NCBI GenBank assembly: GCA_900553175.1
Contig: USCH01000002.1
Location: 23,287-87,286 of the forward strand
Direction: 5' to 3'
Origin: an uncultured Alistipes sp.
GTDB lineage: Bacteria; Bacteroidota; Bacteroidia; Bacteroidales; Rikenellaceae
Length of the DNA stretch: 64,000 nucleotides
Position 1 is the first letter of the stretch. Every line of letters starts with the position of its first letter. A model generated the notes under the pieces. That model was not told the DNA's origin. It was given only the letters and a program-made list of their open reading frames with translations, and did not search any database. Of this stretch, positions 1-7,602 are shown one piece after another. The position numbers were made by a program, and so were the translations under genes.

Positions 1-288
1 AACATCGTCCTGAACGGCGTGGCCGACCGCATCGAGCCGATGCTGGGCGACGTGAGCCGCATCGCGGGGCGCCGTTACGACTTCATTCTGGCCAACATCA
101 ACCGTAACATCCTTACGGCCGACATGCCCCGCTATGCCGCGGCGCTCGGCGAAGGCGGCGATCTGGTCATGAGCGGCTTCCTCGAAGCCGATGTCGCGGC
201 CGTCGTCGCGGTGGGCCGGGCCGAAGGGCTCTCGTTCGTGGAGAGCGGCGCGCGCGAGGGGTGGCACTCGGTGCATCTGCGCAAATGA
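1..288 (+). CDS. prmA: Ribosomal protein L11 methyltransferase, C-terminal part
   Basis: This is the C-terminal 95 residues of a class-I SAM-dependent methyltransferase; the start lies outside the window. PrmA methylates ribosomal protein L11 in the cytoplasm. The visible part begins at the end of the SAM-binding Rossmann core and contains the family motif DFILANINRNIL (about residues 27-38 of the fragment), which matches the D-x-x-x-A-N-I motif of PrmA. The last strand ends in GWHSVHLRK, as is usual for this family. Its stop overlaps the start of recO in an ATGA junction, so the two are probably co-transcribed. The family assignment is good, but the SAM-binding glycine loop cannot be checked. 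Confidence 0.85.
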   Translation, partial: NIVLNGVADRIEPMLGDVSRIAGRRYDFILANINRNILTADMPRYAAALGEGGDLVMSGFLEADVAAVVAVGRAEGLSFVESGAREGWHSVHLRK

Positions 289-1010
289 AGAGTTACAAGG
301 GGCGCGGCGTGGTGCTCCACACGATCAAGTACGGCGATTCGTCGATGGTCGCCTATGTGCTGACCGATGTGGGCGGCCGCCGCAGCTACATGGTTCAGGG
401 CGTGCGCAGCCGCAGCGGACGGGGGTCGAAGCTGGCGCTCTTCCAGCCGATGTTTCCCGTGGAGTTCGAGGGGCTGGAGTCGCCCCGGCAGCAGATGCAC
501 CGCTTCCGGGAGGTGCGGGCGGGGTTCGTTTTGCAGAGCCTGCCGTTCGACGTGCGCAAATCGACCGTGGCGCTCTTCATGGCCGAAGTCATTTACCGGC
601 TCGTGCGCGAGAGCGAGCCCAACGAGGCGCTGTTCGACTTCGTGTGGGGGTCGGTGGCGGCGCTCGATGCGATGGGCGACGGCGTGGCCAACTTCCACCT
701 CTGGTTCCTGGCGCATCTGAGCCGGTTTCTGGGATTCAGCCCCGGCAACGGCTACATGCCGGGCGCCTGGTTCGACATCCGCGAGGGGCTCTACACCCCG
801 GCGCTTCCGCCGCACACCGAGGTGATGAGCCGCGAGTGCGCCCGCACGCTGCGCGACCTCTTGGAGTGCGACGTGACGCTGCTCGCCGAAATCGGCCTCA
901 ACCGCACGCAGCGGGTCGAGTTCCTCAACGCCATGCTGGTCTATTTCGGCTATCACCTCGACGCCCTCAGCGCCGTGCAGTCGGTGCGGATCCTGCGCGA
1001 AGTGTTCTGA
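285..1010 (+). CDS. recO: DNA repair protein RecO
   Basis: This 241-residue protein matches RecO, the recombination mediator that helps load RecA onto SSB-coated single-stranded DNA together with RecR. The N-terminal OB-fold signature (GVVLHTIKYGDSSMVAYVLT, residues 8-27) is clear and is followed by the helical RecO_C region with LSRFLGFSPGNGY. The four-cysteine zinc motif found in some RecO proteins is not visible, which is common in Bacteroidetes. The start chosen is the ATG overlapping the prmA stop. An in-frame ATG lies 24 bases upstream inside prmA, but the protein signature begins at MKSYKGRG. Confidence 0.9.
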   Translation: MKSYKGRGVVLHTIKYGDSSMVAYVLTDVGGRRSYMVQGVRSRSGRGSKLALFQPMFPVEFEGLESPRQQMHRFREVRAGFVLQSLPFDVRKSTVALFMAEVIYRLVRESEPNEALFDFVWGSVAALDAMGDGVANFHLWFLAHLSRFLGFSPGNGYMPGAWFDIREGLYTPALPPHTEVMSRECARTLRDLLECDVTLLAEIGLNRTQRVEFLNAMLVYFGYHLDALSAVQSVRILREVF

Positions 1011-1023
1011 ACGGGGCCGGGGT

Positions 1024-1062
1024 CCGAAAAAAATGTCCCCGCCGGAATCCATCCGGCGGGGC
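1024..1062 (-). terminator. Rho-independent terminator of the kbl-lrp operon
   Basis: A perfect 9-bp inverted repeat (ccccgccgg / ccggcgggg) has a 7-base loop. Read on the minus strand it is followed directly by a run of T residues. It lies just beyond the lrp stop codon and separates it from the convergent recO. Confidence 0.75.
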
Positions 1063-1096
1063 GTTGCATTGCATGGGGCCGCTCCCGCGGCCGGGG

Positions 1097-1570
1097 TCAC
1101 TCCTCGATGAAGTCGACGTTGACCTGGCGCTGGAACGACTCCTGCAGCGAGATGGTCGTCTCGGTGGTCGTCACGCCCTGCAACCGCAGGATGCCGTTGA
1201 AGAGCGTGCGCATGAGGTGTTCGTTGTCCACGCAATAGAGTTTCACGAGGATGTTGCCCTTGCCCGTAACGAAGTGGCACTCGACGATTTCGGGCACCTT
1301 CTTCAGCTGGTCGACCATGGGCTGGAGCAGCTGGGGGTCCTTGAGGGTGATGGTGATGAAGGCGCAGACGTCGAAGCCCATCATCTTGGGGTTGACCAGC
1401 AGCCGGCTGCCCAGAATGACGCCCGCCTCGTCGAGCTTGCGGATGCGCTGGTGGATGGCGGCTCCCGAAATGCCGCATTCGCGCGCGATTTCCAGGAAGG
1501 GCATGCGGGCGTTTTTGATCAGGTATTTGAGGATTTTGCGGTCGATCGCGTCCAAAGTCGTTTTTGCCAT
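1097..1570 (-). CDS. Lrp/AsnC family transcriptional regulator
   Basis: This 157-residue protein has the two-domain Lrp/AsnC layout: an N-terminal winged helix-turn-helix (about residues 5-60, with DAIDRKILKYLIKNAR and the recognition helix GISGAAIHQRIRKLDEAG) and a C-terminal RAM ligand-binding domain (about residues 65-145). Such regulators respond to amino acids and often control adjacent metabolic genes. It lies 13 bp downstream of kbl on the same strand, so an operon is likely, and it may control glycine/threonine metabolism by sensing an amino acid (inference). The acidic tail VDFIEE follows the RAM domain. The ligand cannot be predicted. Confidence 0.9.
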   Translation of the reverse strand: MAKTTLDAIDRKILKYLIKNARMPFLEIARECGISGAAIHQRIRKLDEAGVILGSRLLVNPKMMGFDVCAFITITLKDPQLLQPMVDQLKKVPEIVECHFVTGKGNILVKLYCVDNEHLMRTLFNGILRLQGVTTTETTISLQESFQRQVNVDFIEE

Positions 1571-1583
1571 GGGTGAAGGGGTG

Positions 1584-2771
1584 TTATTGAATGACGTTGA
1601 GTTCTTTGCCTACCTTGACGAAGGCTTCGACGCAGCGGTCGAGCTGCTCCGCGGTGTGGCCGGCCGACACCTGAACGCGGATGCGGGCCTGCCCCTTGGG
1701 CACCACGGGGTAGTAGAATCCCGTGACGAAGACCCCCTCGTCCTGCAAACGGGCCGCGAAATCCTGCGAGAGCTTGGCGTCGTAGAGCATCACGGCGCAG
1801 ATGGCCGACTGCGTGGGCTTGATGTCGAAACCGGCGGCCATCATCCGCGTGCGGAAGTGCTCGACGTTGGCCACCAGACGGTCGTGGAGTTCGTCGCTTT
1901 CGGCGAGCATGCGGAACGTCTCGATGCCGGCGCCCACCACGGCGGGAGGCAGCGAGTTGGAGAAGAGGTAGGGGCGCGAACGCTGGCGCAGCATCTCGAT
2001 GATCTCGCGGCGGCCCGTCGTGAAGCCGCCCACGGCGCCGCCGAAAGCCTTGCCCAGCGTGCCGGTGAGGATGTCGACCTGACCGCGCAGGTTGTAAAGT
2101 TCGGTAATGCCGCGGCCTGTGCGGCCCAGCACGCCCGCCGAATGGCACTCGTCGACCATCACCAGAGCGTCGTATTTCTCGGCCAGGGCGCAGATCTTGT
2201 CGAGCGGGGCGGCGTTGCCGTCCATCGAGAAGACGCCGTCGGTGCAGACGATGCGGAAACGCTGGGCCTGCGCCTTCTTGAGGCACTCCTCCAGCTCGGC
2301 CATGTCGGCATTGGCGTAGCGGTAGCGCACGGCCTTGCAGAGACGCACGCCGTCGATGATCGACGCGTGGTTCAGCGCATCCGAAATGATGGCGTCCTCC
2401 TCGGTGAGGAGCGGTTCGAAAACCCCGCCGTTGGCGTCGAAGCAGGCGGCGTAGAGAATCGTGTCTTCGGTGCCGAAATAGTCCGAAACGGCCTTTTCGA
2501 GCTCCTTGTGGAGGTCCTGGCAGCCGCAGATGAAACGCACCGACGACATGCCGTAGCCGCGGGCGTCCATCGCCCGCTTGGCCGCTTCGATCAGCCGGGG
2601 GTTGTCCGAGAGGCCGAGATAGTTGTTGGCGCAGAAATTCAGCACCTTGCGGCCTCCCACTTCGATTTCGGCCCGTTGGGGCGAGGCGATGATCCGCTCG
2701 GTCTTATAAAGTCCTGCGGCCCGGATGGCGTCCAGTTCGCGCTGGAGGTGCTCCTTGATTTTTCCGTACAT
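1584..2771 (-). CDS. kbl: Glycine C-acetyltransferase (2-amino-3-ketobutyrate CoA ligase)
   Basis: This 395-residue PLP enzyme of the alpha-oxoamine synthase family cleaves 2-amino-3-ketobutyrate with CoA to glycine and acetyl-CoA in threonine breakdown. Landmarks are KVLNFCANNYLGLS (residues 42-55), the cofactor-stacking region around LNHASIIDG, D207 and H210 in VMVDECHSAG, and the PLP lysine K241 in TGTLGKAFGG. Full-length agreement with the KBL branch, including the N-terminal MYGKIKEHLQREL, argues against serine palmitoyltransferase, a close relative also found in Bacteroidetes. No threonine dehydrogenase gene is adjacent, although tdh often neighbours kbl in other bacteria. A TATATTTG promoter element lies about 115 bp upstream. 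Confidence 0.93.
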   Translation of the reverse strand: MYGKIKEHLQRELDAIRAAGLYKTERIIASPQRAEIEVGGRKVLNFCANNYLGLSDNPRLIEAAKRAMDARGYGMSSVRFICGCQDLHKELEKAVSDYFGTEDTILYAACFDANGGVFEPLLTEEDAIISDALNHASIIDGVRLCKAVRYRYANADMAELEECLKKAQAQRFRIVCTDGVFSMDGNAAPLDKICALAEKYDALVMVDECHSAGVLGRTGRGITELYNLRGQVDILTGTLGKAFGGAVGGFTTGRREIIEMLRQRSRPYLFSNSLPPAVVGAGIETFRMLAESDELHDRLVANVEHFRTRMMAAGFDIKPTQSAICAVMLYDAKLSQDFAARLQDEGVFVTGFYYPVVPKGQARIRVQVSAGHTAEQLDRCVEAFVKVGKELNVIQ

Positions 2772-2885
2772 GGCGATCGGTGGTTAAGGGTGAGAACATG
2801 GATTTCGGCCCCCGTTGCGGCTCCGCGCCGGATGCGGCGGAGGTCCGTCGCAGTCCGTCCGGTCGCAACGGTGTCGATCTGTTAG

Positions 2886-2893
2886 CAAATATA
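2886..2893 (-). promoter_or_regulatory. -7 promoter element of kbl-lrp (TATATTTG)
   Basis: On the minus strand this reads TATATTTG, an exact match to the Bacteroidetes TAnnTTTG -7 element. It gives a leader of roughly 110 nt before kbl and lies in the divergent region shared with galE. Confidence 0.6.
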
Positions 2894-3008
2894 CGACTAT
2901 ATTTCGGAATTCGTAGGCGTCGGGCCGATTTTTTGATCGGTTCGTCGTCGTTTTCGGCGGGGGCGTGCGAAAAAAACGTTTCGTGACGGCGCATTGTCCG
3001 AAAATCGT

Positions 3009-3016
3009 TATCTTTG
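3009..3016 (+). promoter_or_regulatory. -7 promoter element of galE (TATCTTTG)
   Basis: An exact TAnnTTTG match lies 24 bp before the chosen galE ATG. Because transcription should begin a few bases downstream, it rules out the longer reading frame that opens inside the element. Confidence 0.6.
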
Positions 3017-3040
3017 TGGCTCAAACAAATGGATGCAACC

Positions 3041-4069
3041 ATGAAAAAATCGTGTGTTCTGGTCAGCGGCGGTGCCGGGTATATCGGTTCGCATACGGCC
3101 GTGGAGCTGATCGAAGCGGGCTACGGCGTGGTGATCGCCGACAATCTGTCGAACAGCGACATGAGCGCCGTGGAGGGCGTCCGCCGCATTACGGGAGCCG
3201 AAATTCCGTTCGTCGAGGCCGACTGCCGCGACCGGGAGGCGCTCCGACGGGTTTTCGAACGGTACGAGTTCGATTCGGTGATCCACTTCGCCGCGTCGAA
3301 AGCCGTGGGCGAGTCGGTCGCGAAGCCGCTCGAATACTACGGCAACAACCTCACCTCGCTGATGAACGTCCTCTCGCTCATGCGCGAATACGGCCGCGGC
3401 AACATCGTCTTCTCGTCGTCGTGCACCGTCTACGGCGAACCCGACAAGCAGCCCGTCACGGAGCTCACGCCCCGCAAGCCCGCCACCTCGCCCTACGGCA
3501 ACACGAAGCAGATGTGCGAGGACATCCTGCGCGACTCGGTGGCCGCCTACGACGGTCTGAAAGGCATCGCCCTGCGCTATTTCAACCCCATCGGCGCCCA
3601 TCCGTCGGCCCTCATCGGCGAGCTGCCGCGCGGCGTGCCCCAGAATCTGGTGCCCTACATCACGCAGACGGCCGCCGGCATCCGCGAGTGTCTGTCGGTC
3701 TTCGGCGACGACTACCCCACGCCCGACGGTTCGTGCATCCGCGACTACATCGACGTCGTGGATCTGGCCAAGGCCCATGTGGCGGCCATCCGCCGCATGA
3801 TCGAAGGGCGGGGAAAGGCGCGCTACGAAGTCTTCAACGTCGGCACGGGCCGCGGCGTTTCGGTGCTCGAACTCCTCGACCGCTTCCAGAAGGTCAACGG
3901 CGTGAAGCTCAACTACCGCATCGCACCCCGGCGCGCGGGCGACATCGTCGCCATCTGGGCCGATCCGACGCTGGCCAACCGGGAGCTGGGCTGGAAGGCG
4001 GAACGTACGCTCGACGAGACGCTCGCTTCGGCGTGGGCCTGGGAAAAACACCTGCGGAAAACCGAATAA
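3041..4069 (+). CDS. galE: UDP-glucose 4-epimerase
   Basis: This 342-residue extended short-chain dehydrogenase interconverts UDP-glucose and UDP-galactose using bound NAD, supplying sugar nucleotides for surface polysaccharide and galactose use. The NAD-binding loop GGAGYIGSH is at residues 10-18. The catalytic pair is Y152 and K156 in SPYGNTK, with the preceding serine region SSSCTVYG near residue 125. The C-terminal substrate region includes VFNVGTGRGVSVLE and RAGDIVAIWADP, as in GalE. The start at 3041 was chosen because the TATCTTTG promoter element is only 24 bp upstream. An ATG at 3029 is possible but would leave almost no leader. It appears to be monocistronic. Confidence 0.93.
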   Translation: MKKSCVLVSGGAGYIGSHTAVELIEAGYGVVIADNLSNSDMSAVEGVRRITGAEIPFVEADCRDREALRRVFERYEFDSVIHFAASKAVGESVAKPLEYYGNNLTSLMNVLSLMREYGRGNIVFSSSCTVYGEPDKQPVTELTPRKPATSPYGNTKQMCEDILRDSVAAYDGLKGIALRYFNPIGAHPSALIGELPRGVPQNLVPYITQTAAGIRECLSVFGDDYPTPDGSCIRDYIDVVDLAKAHVAAIRRMIEGRGKARYEVFNVGTGRGVSVLELLDRFQKVNGVKLNYRIAPRRAGDIVAIWADPTLANRELGWKAERTLDETLASAWAWEKHLRKTE

Positions 4070-4082
4070 ATCCCTCGGGGAT

Positions 4083-4113
4083 TTTGATTTCCGGAATCCG
4101 CATGCTATCTTTG
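4083..4113 (+). promoter_or_regulatory. Promoter of rplY (TTTG, 19-bp spacer, TATCTTTG)
   Basis: A -33 TTTG at 4083-4086 and a -7 TATCTTTG at 4106-4113 are separated by 19 bp, close to the Bacteroidetes primary sigma factor consensus. The leader to the rplY ATG is about 80 nt. Confidence 0.65.
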
Positions 4114-4199
4114 CGACCGAAAACAGGCGGAATTGGGACGAGCTCTCCGGGAGTGCGTTGAGAACCGCCGAAGGCAATAACAACCAAATCACAAAAAAC

Positions 4200-4772
4200 A
4201 TGAAAACCATTTCCGTAAAGGCCGTCAAGCGCGAAGACTTCGGCAAGAAGGCAGCCAAGGCCGTACGCCGCGGGGGCATGGTTCCCTGCATCCTGTGCGG
4301 TAACGGCGAGACGGTTTCGTTCTCGGTGGACCCCCGCGAGATCAAACCGCTGATCTACACCCCCAACTCCTACATCGTGGAGTTCGACATGGACGGCAAG
4401 ACCGAGAAGGCCGTGCTGCGCGAGGCTCAGTTCCATCCCGTCCGCGAGGAGATTCTGCATCTGGATTTCTACCGCATCGCCGACGGCAAACCCGTGTCGA
4501 TCGCCATTCCGGTGCGTCTGACCGGCAACGCCGAGGGTGTGAAGGTCGGCGGCAAGCTGACGCTTTCGGCCCGCAAGCTGACGGTGAGCGCCCTGGTGGA
4601 GAACCTGCCCGACGAGATCGTCGTGGACGTGACGCCGCTGGGCGTGGGCAAGACGATCTTCGTGGGCGACCTGAAGTTCGAGAACCTCAAGTTCGTGACG
4701 CCCGCCACGACGGCCGTCTGCGCCGTGCGCGTGACGCGTGCTTCGCGCGGTGCCGCCGACGCGTCGAAATAA
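4200..4772 (+). CDS. rplY: 50S ribosomal protein L25 (general stress protein CTC form)
   Basis: This 190-residue protein is the long, two-domain L25/TL5/CTC form, which binds 5S rRNA in the large ribosomal subunit. Residues 1-95 form the L25 domain (ISVKAVKREDFGKKAAKAVRRGGMVPCILCG at the start, then LREAQFHPVREEILHLDFYRI). The rest is the beta-rich TL5 C-terminal domain with VKVGGKLTLSARKLTVSA and PDEIVVDVTPLGVG. The start is the ATG following an AT-rich leader; the in-frame upstream codons lie between the promoter and this ATG and look unlike the family. It is followed 15 bp later by pth, a gene pair that is widespread in bacteria. Confidence 0.93.
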   Translation: MKTISVKAVKREDFGKKAAKAVRRGGMVPCILCGNGETVSFSVDPREIKPLIYTPNSYIVEFDMDGKTEKAVLREAQFHPVREEILHLDFYRIADGKPVSIAIPVRLTGNAEGVKVGGKLTLSARKLTVSALVENLPDEIVVDVTPLGVGKTIFVGDLKFENLKFVTPATTAVCAVRVTRASRGAADASK

Positions 4773-4787
4773 TCATTGCGCCGCGGC

Positions 4788-5351
4788 ATGAAATACCTTG
4801 TCGTTGGACTGGGAAATATCGGCGCGGAGTACGCCGAAACCCGGCACAACATCGGTTTCAAAGTGTTGGACGCCCTTGCCGGGGCGTCCAACGCCGTTTT
4901 TACCACGGCCCGCTACGGCGATGTGGCCGAAATGAAGCACAAGGGCCGCACGCTCGTGCTTCTGAAGCCGTCGACCTACATGAACCTCTCGGGGAAGGCC
5001 GTGCGCTACTGGCTCGATGCCGAGAGGATTCCGCTGGAGAATCTGCTGGTCGTTTCGGACGACATCGCCCTGCCGTTCGGCACGCTGCGCATGCGGCAGA
5101 AAGGGAGCGCCGGAGGGCATAACGGCCTGAAGAACATCGCCGAGCTGCTGGGCACCGAGGAGTTCGCCCGAATCCGTTTCGGCGTGGGCGGCGACTTCCC
5201 GCGCGGCCATCAGGTCGACTACGTGCTGGGCGAGTGGACCGGCGAGGAGCGCGAGGCGCTGCCCGAACGGCTCAAGGTCTTCGGTGACGCCGTCAAGTCG
5301 TTCGCAGCTGTCGGTGCGGCGCTGACGATGAATACGTTCAACAAGAAATAG
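4788..5351 (+). CDS. pth: Peptidyl-tRNA hydrolase
   Basis: This 187-residue enzyme recycles peptidyl-tRNAs released from stalled ribosomes by cleaving the ester bond. Family signatures are [23 protein letters not shown] (residues 2-24, with catalytic His in TRHNIGF), the [12 protein letters not shown] region with the conserved Asn, the [25 protein letters not shown] block, and [12 protein letters not shown]. The length is typical. The start at MKYLVV was preferred over an upstream in-frame codon because the family begins here. It is downstream of rplY in an apparent operon. Confidence 0.95.
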   Translation: MKYLVVGLGNIGAEYAETRHNIGFKVLDALAGASNAVFTTARYGDVAEMKHKGRTLVLLKPSTYMNLSGKAVRYWLDAERIPLENLLVVSDDIALPFGTLRMRQKGSAGGHNGLKNIAELLGTEEFARIRFGVGGDFPRGHQVDYVLGEWTGEEREALPERLKVFGDAVKSFAAVGAALTMNTFNKK

Positions 5352-5414
5352 GCAGCCCGGCCGGCAGCCGGTTCCGGTGTGTCGGGAGGCTTTCCCGCTA
5401 AAAGGAGAAAGACG

Positions 5415-5738
5415 ATGGACCTGAAGGATTTCATGACGCCGCCCGACCATGTGGGCTTTCTGGCCAAGCGGTTGTACGGGGCCGGCGGAACGATCGGCGA
5501 TGTGGCGGTCGCCCGGCTGGAACCGGACGGAGGCGGTCCCCTAACGGCGCACACGCATCCGCACGATCATCTTTTCGTCGTCGTGCAGGGCGAAGTGCGG
5601 ATCGTGCTCGGCGGCGAGGAGCGGCGGCTCGGGGAGAACGAGGCGTTGCTGGTGCGGGGCTGCGTGCCCCATGCCGTATGGAACCGGACCCGGGAGACGG
5701 CCGTGATGATCGGCATCACGGTACATGGGGCCCGTTAG
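5415..5738 (+). CDS. Small cupin-fold protein
   Basis: This 107-residue protein is a single-domain cupin. Motif 1 is visible as LTAHTHPHDHLFVVVQGEVRIVLGGE, with three His residues placed like metal ligands, and motif 2 as ENEALLVRGCVPHAVWNRT. Such small cupins bind a metal or a small ligand, and the specific role cannot be read from sequence. The start follows AGGAGA by 5 bases, one of the few Shine-Dalgarno-like sites in the window. It sits 63 bp after pth and converges with the S4-domain gene. Confidence 0.7.
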   Translation: MDLKDFMTPPDHVGFLAKRLYGAGGTIGDVAVARLEPDGGGPLTAHTHPHDHLFVVVQGEVRIVLGGEERRLGENEALLVRGCVPHAVWNRTRETAVMIGITVHGAR

Positions 5739-5755
5739 GCGTATTGCGGGGGAGA

Positions 5756-6151
5756 TCACTCCTCCCCGTCGTAAAAAATACCGTCCATCAGCTCGTCCAG
5801 GTCGCGGCGCTCCTTCTTGGTGGGGCGTCCCGTGCCCCGGTCGCGGAAGACGAAGACGGTCTCGTGCGGCACGTTGAGCTTGTCGAGTTCCTCCTGCGGC
5901 GTGGTGTTGAGGCAGTAATCGGGTACGTTTTTGGCGGGCTGGCGGCTCGACACCAGGTCGAGGACCTTGTAGGAATAGGTCACCTGCTGGCGCCGCACCT
6001 CGATGCGGTCGCCGATCTTCACCTCGCGCGAAGGCTTGGCGTAGGCGCCGTCGACCGTGACCTTGTTGTTGCGGATGGCATCGGCCGCATCGCTGCGGGT
6101 CTTGAAGATCCGCACGGCCCAAAGATATTTGTCCAAACGAACGGGTTCCAT
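5756..6151 (-). CDS. S4-domain RNA-binding protein, Hsp15-like
   Basis: This 131-residue protein starts with an S4 RNA-binding domain (VRLDKYLWAVRIFKTRSDAADAIRNNKVTVDG, residues 4-35, continuing through KIGDRIEVRR) and has a basic tail (RGTGRPTKKERRDLDELM). The layout fits the Hsp15/HslR family, which rescues 50S subunits carrying stalled nascent chains in E. coli. It lies 32 bp downstream of the SEDS gene and probably shares its transcript. The family call is firm; the ribosome-rescue role is transferred from E. coli. Confidence 0.8.
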   Translation of the reverse strand: MEPVRLDKYLWAVRIFKTRSDAADAIRNNKVTVDGAYAKPSREVKIGDRIEVRRQQVTYSYKVLDLVSSRQPAKNVPDYCLNTTPQEELDKLNVPHETVFVFRDRGTGRPTKKERRDLDELMDGIFYDGEE

Positions 6152-6183
6152 AACGATTTCATTTGTTTCGGCCCGGTTATTTT

Positions 6184-7446
6184 TCAATTCCCATACAGCG
6201 TCTCGCCTTTGGGCGTGTCGTGCGACTGTTCGTCGTTCTGGCGGCTGACGGAGAGGATCATGCCCAGGGCGATGGCCGTGAAGAGCACCGACGACCCGCC
6301 CCGCGAAATGAGCGGAAGGGTCTGTCCCGTTTCGGGGAAGAGGTTGAGGGTGACCATGATGTGTAGCAGCGCCTGGCACGTGATGAGCAACGCCAGACCC
6401 AGCGTCAGCAGCCCCGGGAAGGCCGTGCCGCAGCGGCGGAAGATTTCGATGGCCCGGAAGAAAATCCACAGATAGAGCATCAGCAGCACGACGGCCAGCG
6501 GCAGTCCGTACTCCTCGACGAAGAAGGCGTAGGCGTAGTCGCTTTCGGGGTGGATCATCTCCACGCGCATGGCGCTCTGTCCGGCACCCTTGCCCAGAAT
6601 GCCGCCGTTGTGGATGGCGATCATCGAGCGTTCGGTGTCCGTGAGGCGGTCGATGGGTTTTTCGGTCTGCGGGCGGGTCCAGAGATGAATCCACGTCGAG
6701 AGACGGCCCTCGGCGGTCTCGCTGCGGCCCAGGTTGAGCATCATGGCGCAGATGCCGGCCAGCAAGGCCAGTCCCAGCAGCTTGAGCAACTCGCGCAGCC
6801 GCACCCGGCCGATGAGCATCATCACCCACGAAGCGGCGAAGACCAGCAGAGCCGACGAGAAGTGGGCGGGAAAGATCACCACGCACGACAGGATGACGGG
6901 CATGACGATGGGCCAGGTGCCCTCGCGCCAGATGCGCCGCTGTACGGGCGACGAGCGCCAGGTCCAGAACCTGAGCGACGGGACGATGCGCAGCCGGTCG
7001 ATCTTCGACTGCCGCGAGGCCAGCTGCTGGGCCAGAAAGAGCACCGTGGCGACCTTCAGGGCTTCGGAGGGCTGGAACTGGAGGGGTCCGAGGGGAATCC
7101 AGCGGGCGGCGCCGTTGGTCCGGGCGCCGATGAAGTAGACGGCGACGGTCAGCAGCACCGAGCCGAAATAGATCAGGCGCGCCAGCTTGTTGTAGATGCG
7201 GCAGTTGATCTTCTGCACGACGAGCATGAGGAACAGACTGCCCGAGAGGATCATCAGCTGCTGGCGCAGGAAATGCGAGGTCGTGCGGGCCGTGTGGGCG
7301 TCGTAGGCCATTTTGGCCGTCGACGAGTAGACCACCAGCACCGAAATCACGGCCAGCGCGGCGATGATGATCCACAGGACGCGGTCGCCCGAGAAGATTT
7401 TGAACGGCGGTCGTTCGCGGGGGTCGGCGGATGCGGAGGGTGTCAT
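6184..7446 (-). CDS. SEDS family peptidoglycan glycosyltransferase (FtsW/RodA-like)
   Basis: This 420-residue polytopic membrane protein of the SEDS family polymerises lipid II into glycan strands, usually with a partner class B PBP. Landmarks are the early QLMILSGSLFLMLVVQKI segment, GAARWIPLGPLQFQPSEALKVATVLFLA (the conserved family loop), the long periplasmic loop ending in NGGILGKGAGQSAMR, HPESDYAYAFFVEEYGL, and the C-terminal LPLISRGGSSVLF signature. About ten membrane segments are visible. It lies outside the division cluster at the window's end, where a separate ftsW would be expected further downstream. FtsW and RodA cannot be told apart securely here; the loop wording resembles FtsW slightly more. 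Confidence 0.85.
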   Translation of the reverse strand: MTPSASADPRERPPFKIFSGDRVLWIIIAALAVISVLVVYSSTAKMAYDAHTARTTSHFLRQQLMILSGSLFLMLVVQKINCRIYNKLARLIYFGSVLLTVAVYFIGARTNGAARWIPLGPLQFQPSEALKVATVLFLAQQLASRQSKIDRLRIVPSLRFWTWRSSPVQRRIWREGTWPIVMPVILSCVVIFPAHFSSALLVFAASWVMMLIGRVRLRELLKLLGLALLAGICAMMLNLGRSETAEGRLSTWIHLWTRPQTEKPIDRLTDTERSMIAIHNGGILGKGAGQSAMRVEMIHPESDYAYAFFVEEYGLPLAVVLLMLYLWIFFRAIEIFRRCGTAFPGLLTLGLALLITCQALLHIMVTLNLFPETGQTLPLISRGGSSVLFTAIALGMILSVSRQNDEQSHDTPKGETLYGN

Positions 7447-7565
7447 TTCGGCGGGCGGTTTGTTCGTGCGTTTCGTCGCACGAAACTAATCATTTTTTTC
7501 GGTTCGGCATGCAGGGAACGGATGAAAAATCGGAGAGGCCGGAGTCGAAAATAGCAAAAAAAGGC

Positions 7566-7573
7566 TATATTTG
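7566..7573 (+). promoter_or_regulatory. -7 promoter element (TATATTTG) of the DUF4932 gene
   Basis: An exact TAnnTTTG match lies 29 bp upstream of the ATG, giving a short leader of about 23 nt. Confidence 0.6.
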
Positions 7574-7602
7574 TTTGTCGTGAATGAAAAATATCCGCTC
7601 TC

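Noticed and set aside
1584..2771. Serine palmitoyltransferase, a sphingolipid enzyme common in Bacteroidetes
   Set aside because: The sequence follows the glycine C-acetyltransferase branch throughout (KVLNFCANNYLGLS, TGTLGKAFGG, N-terminal helix), and the Lrp-type partner fits amino-acid metabolism.
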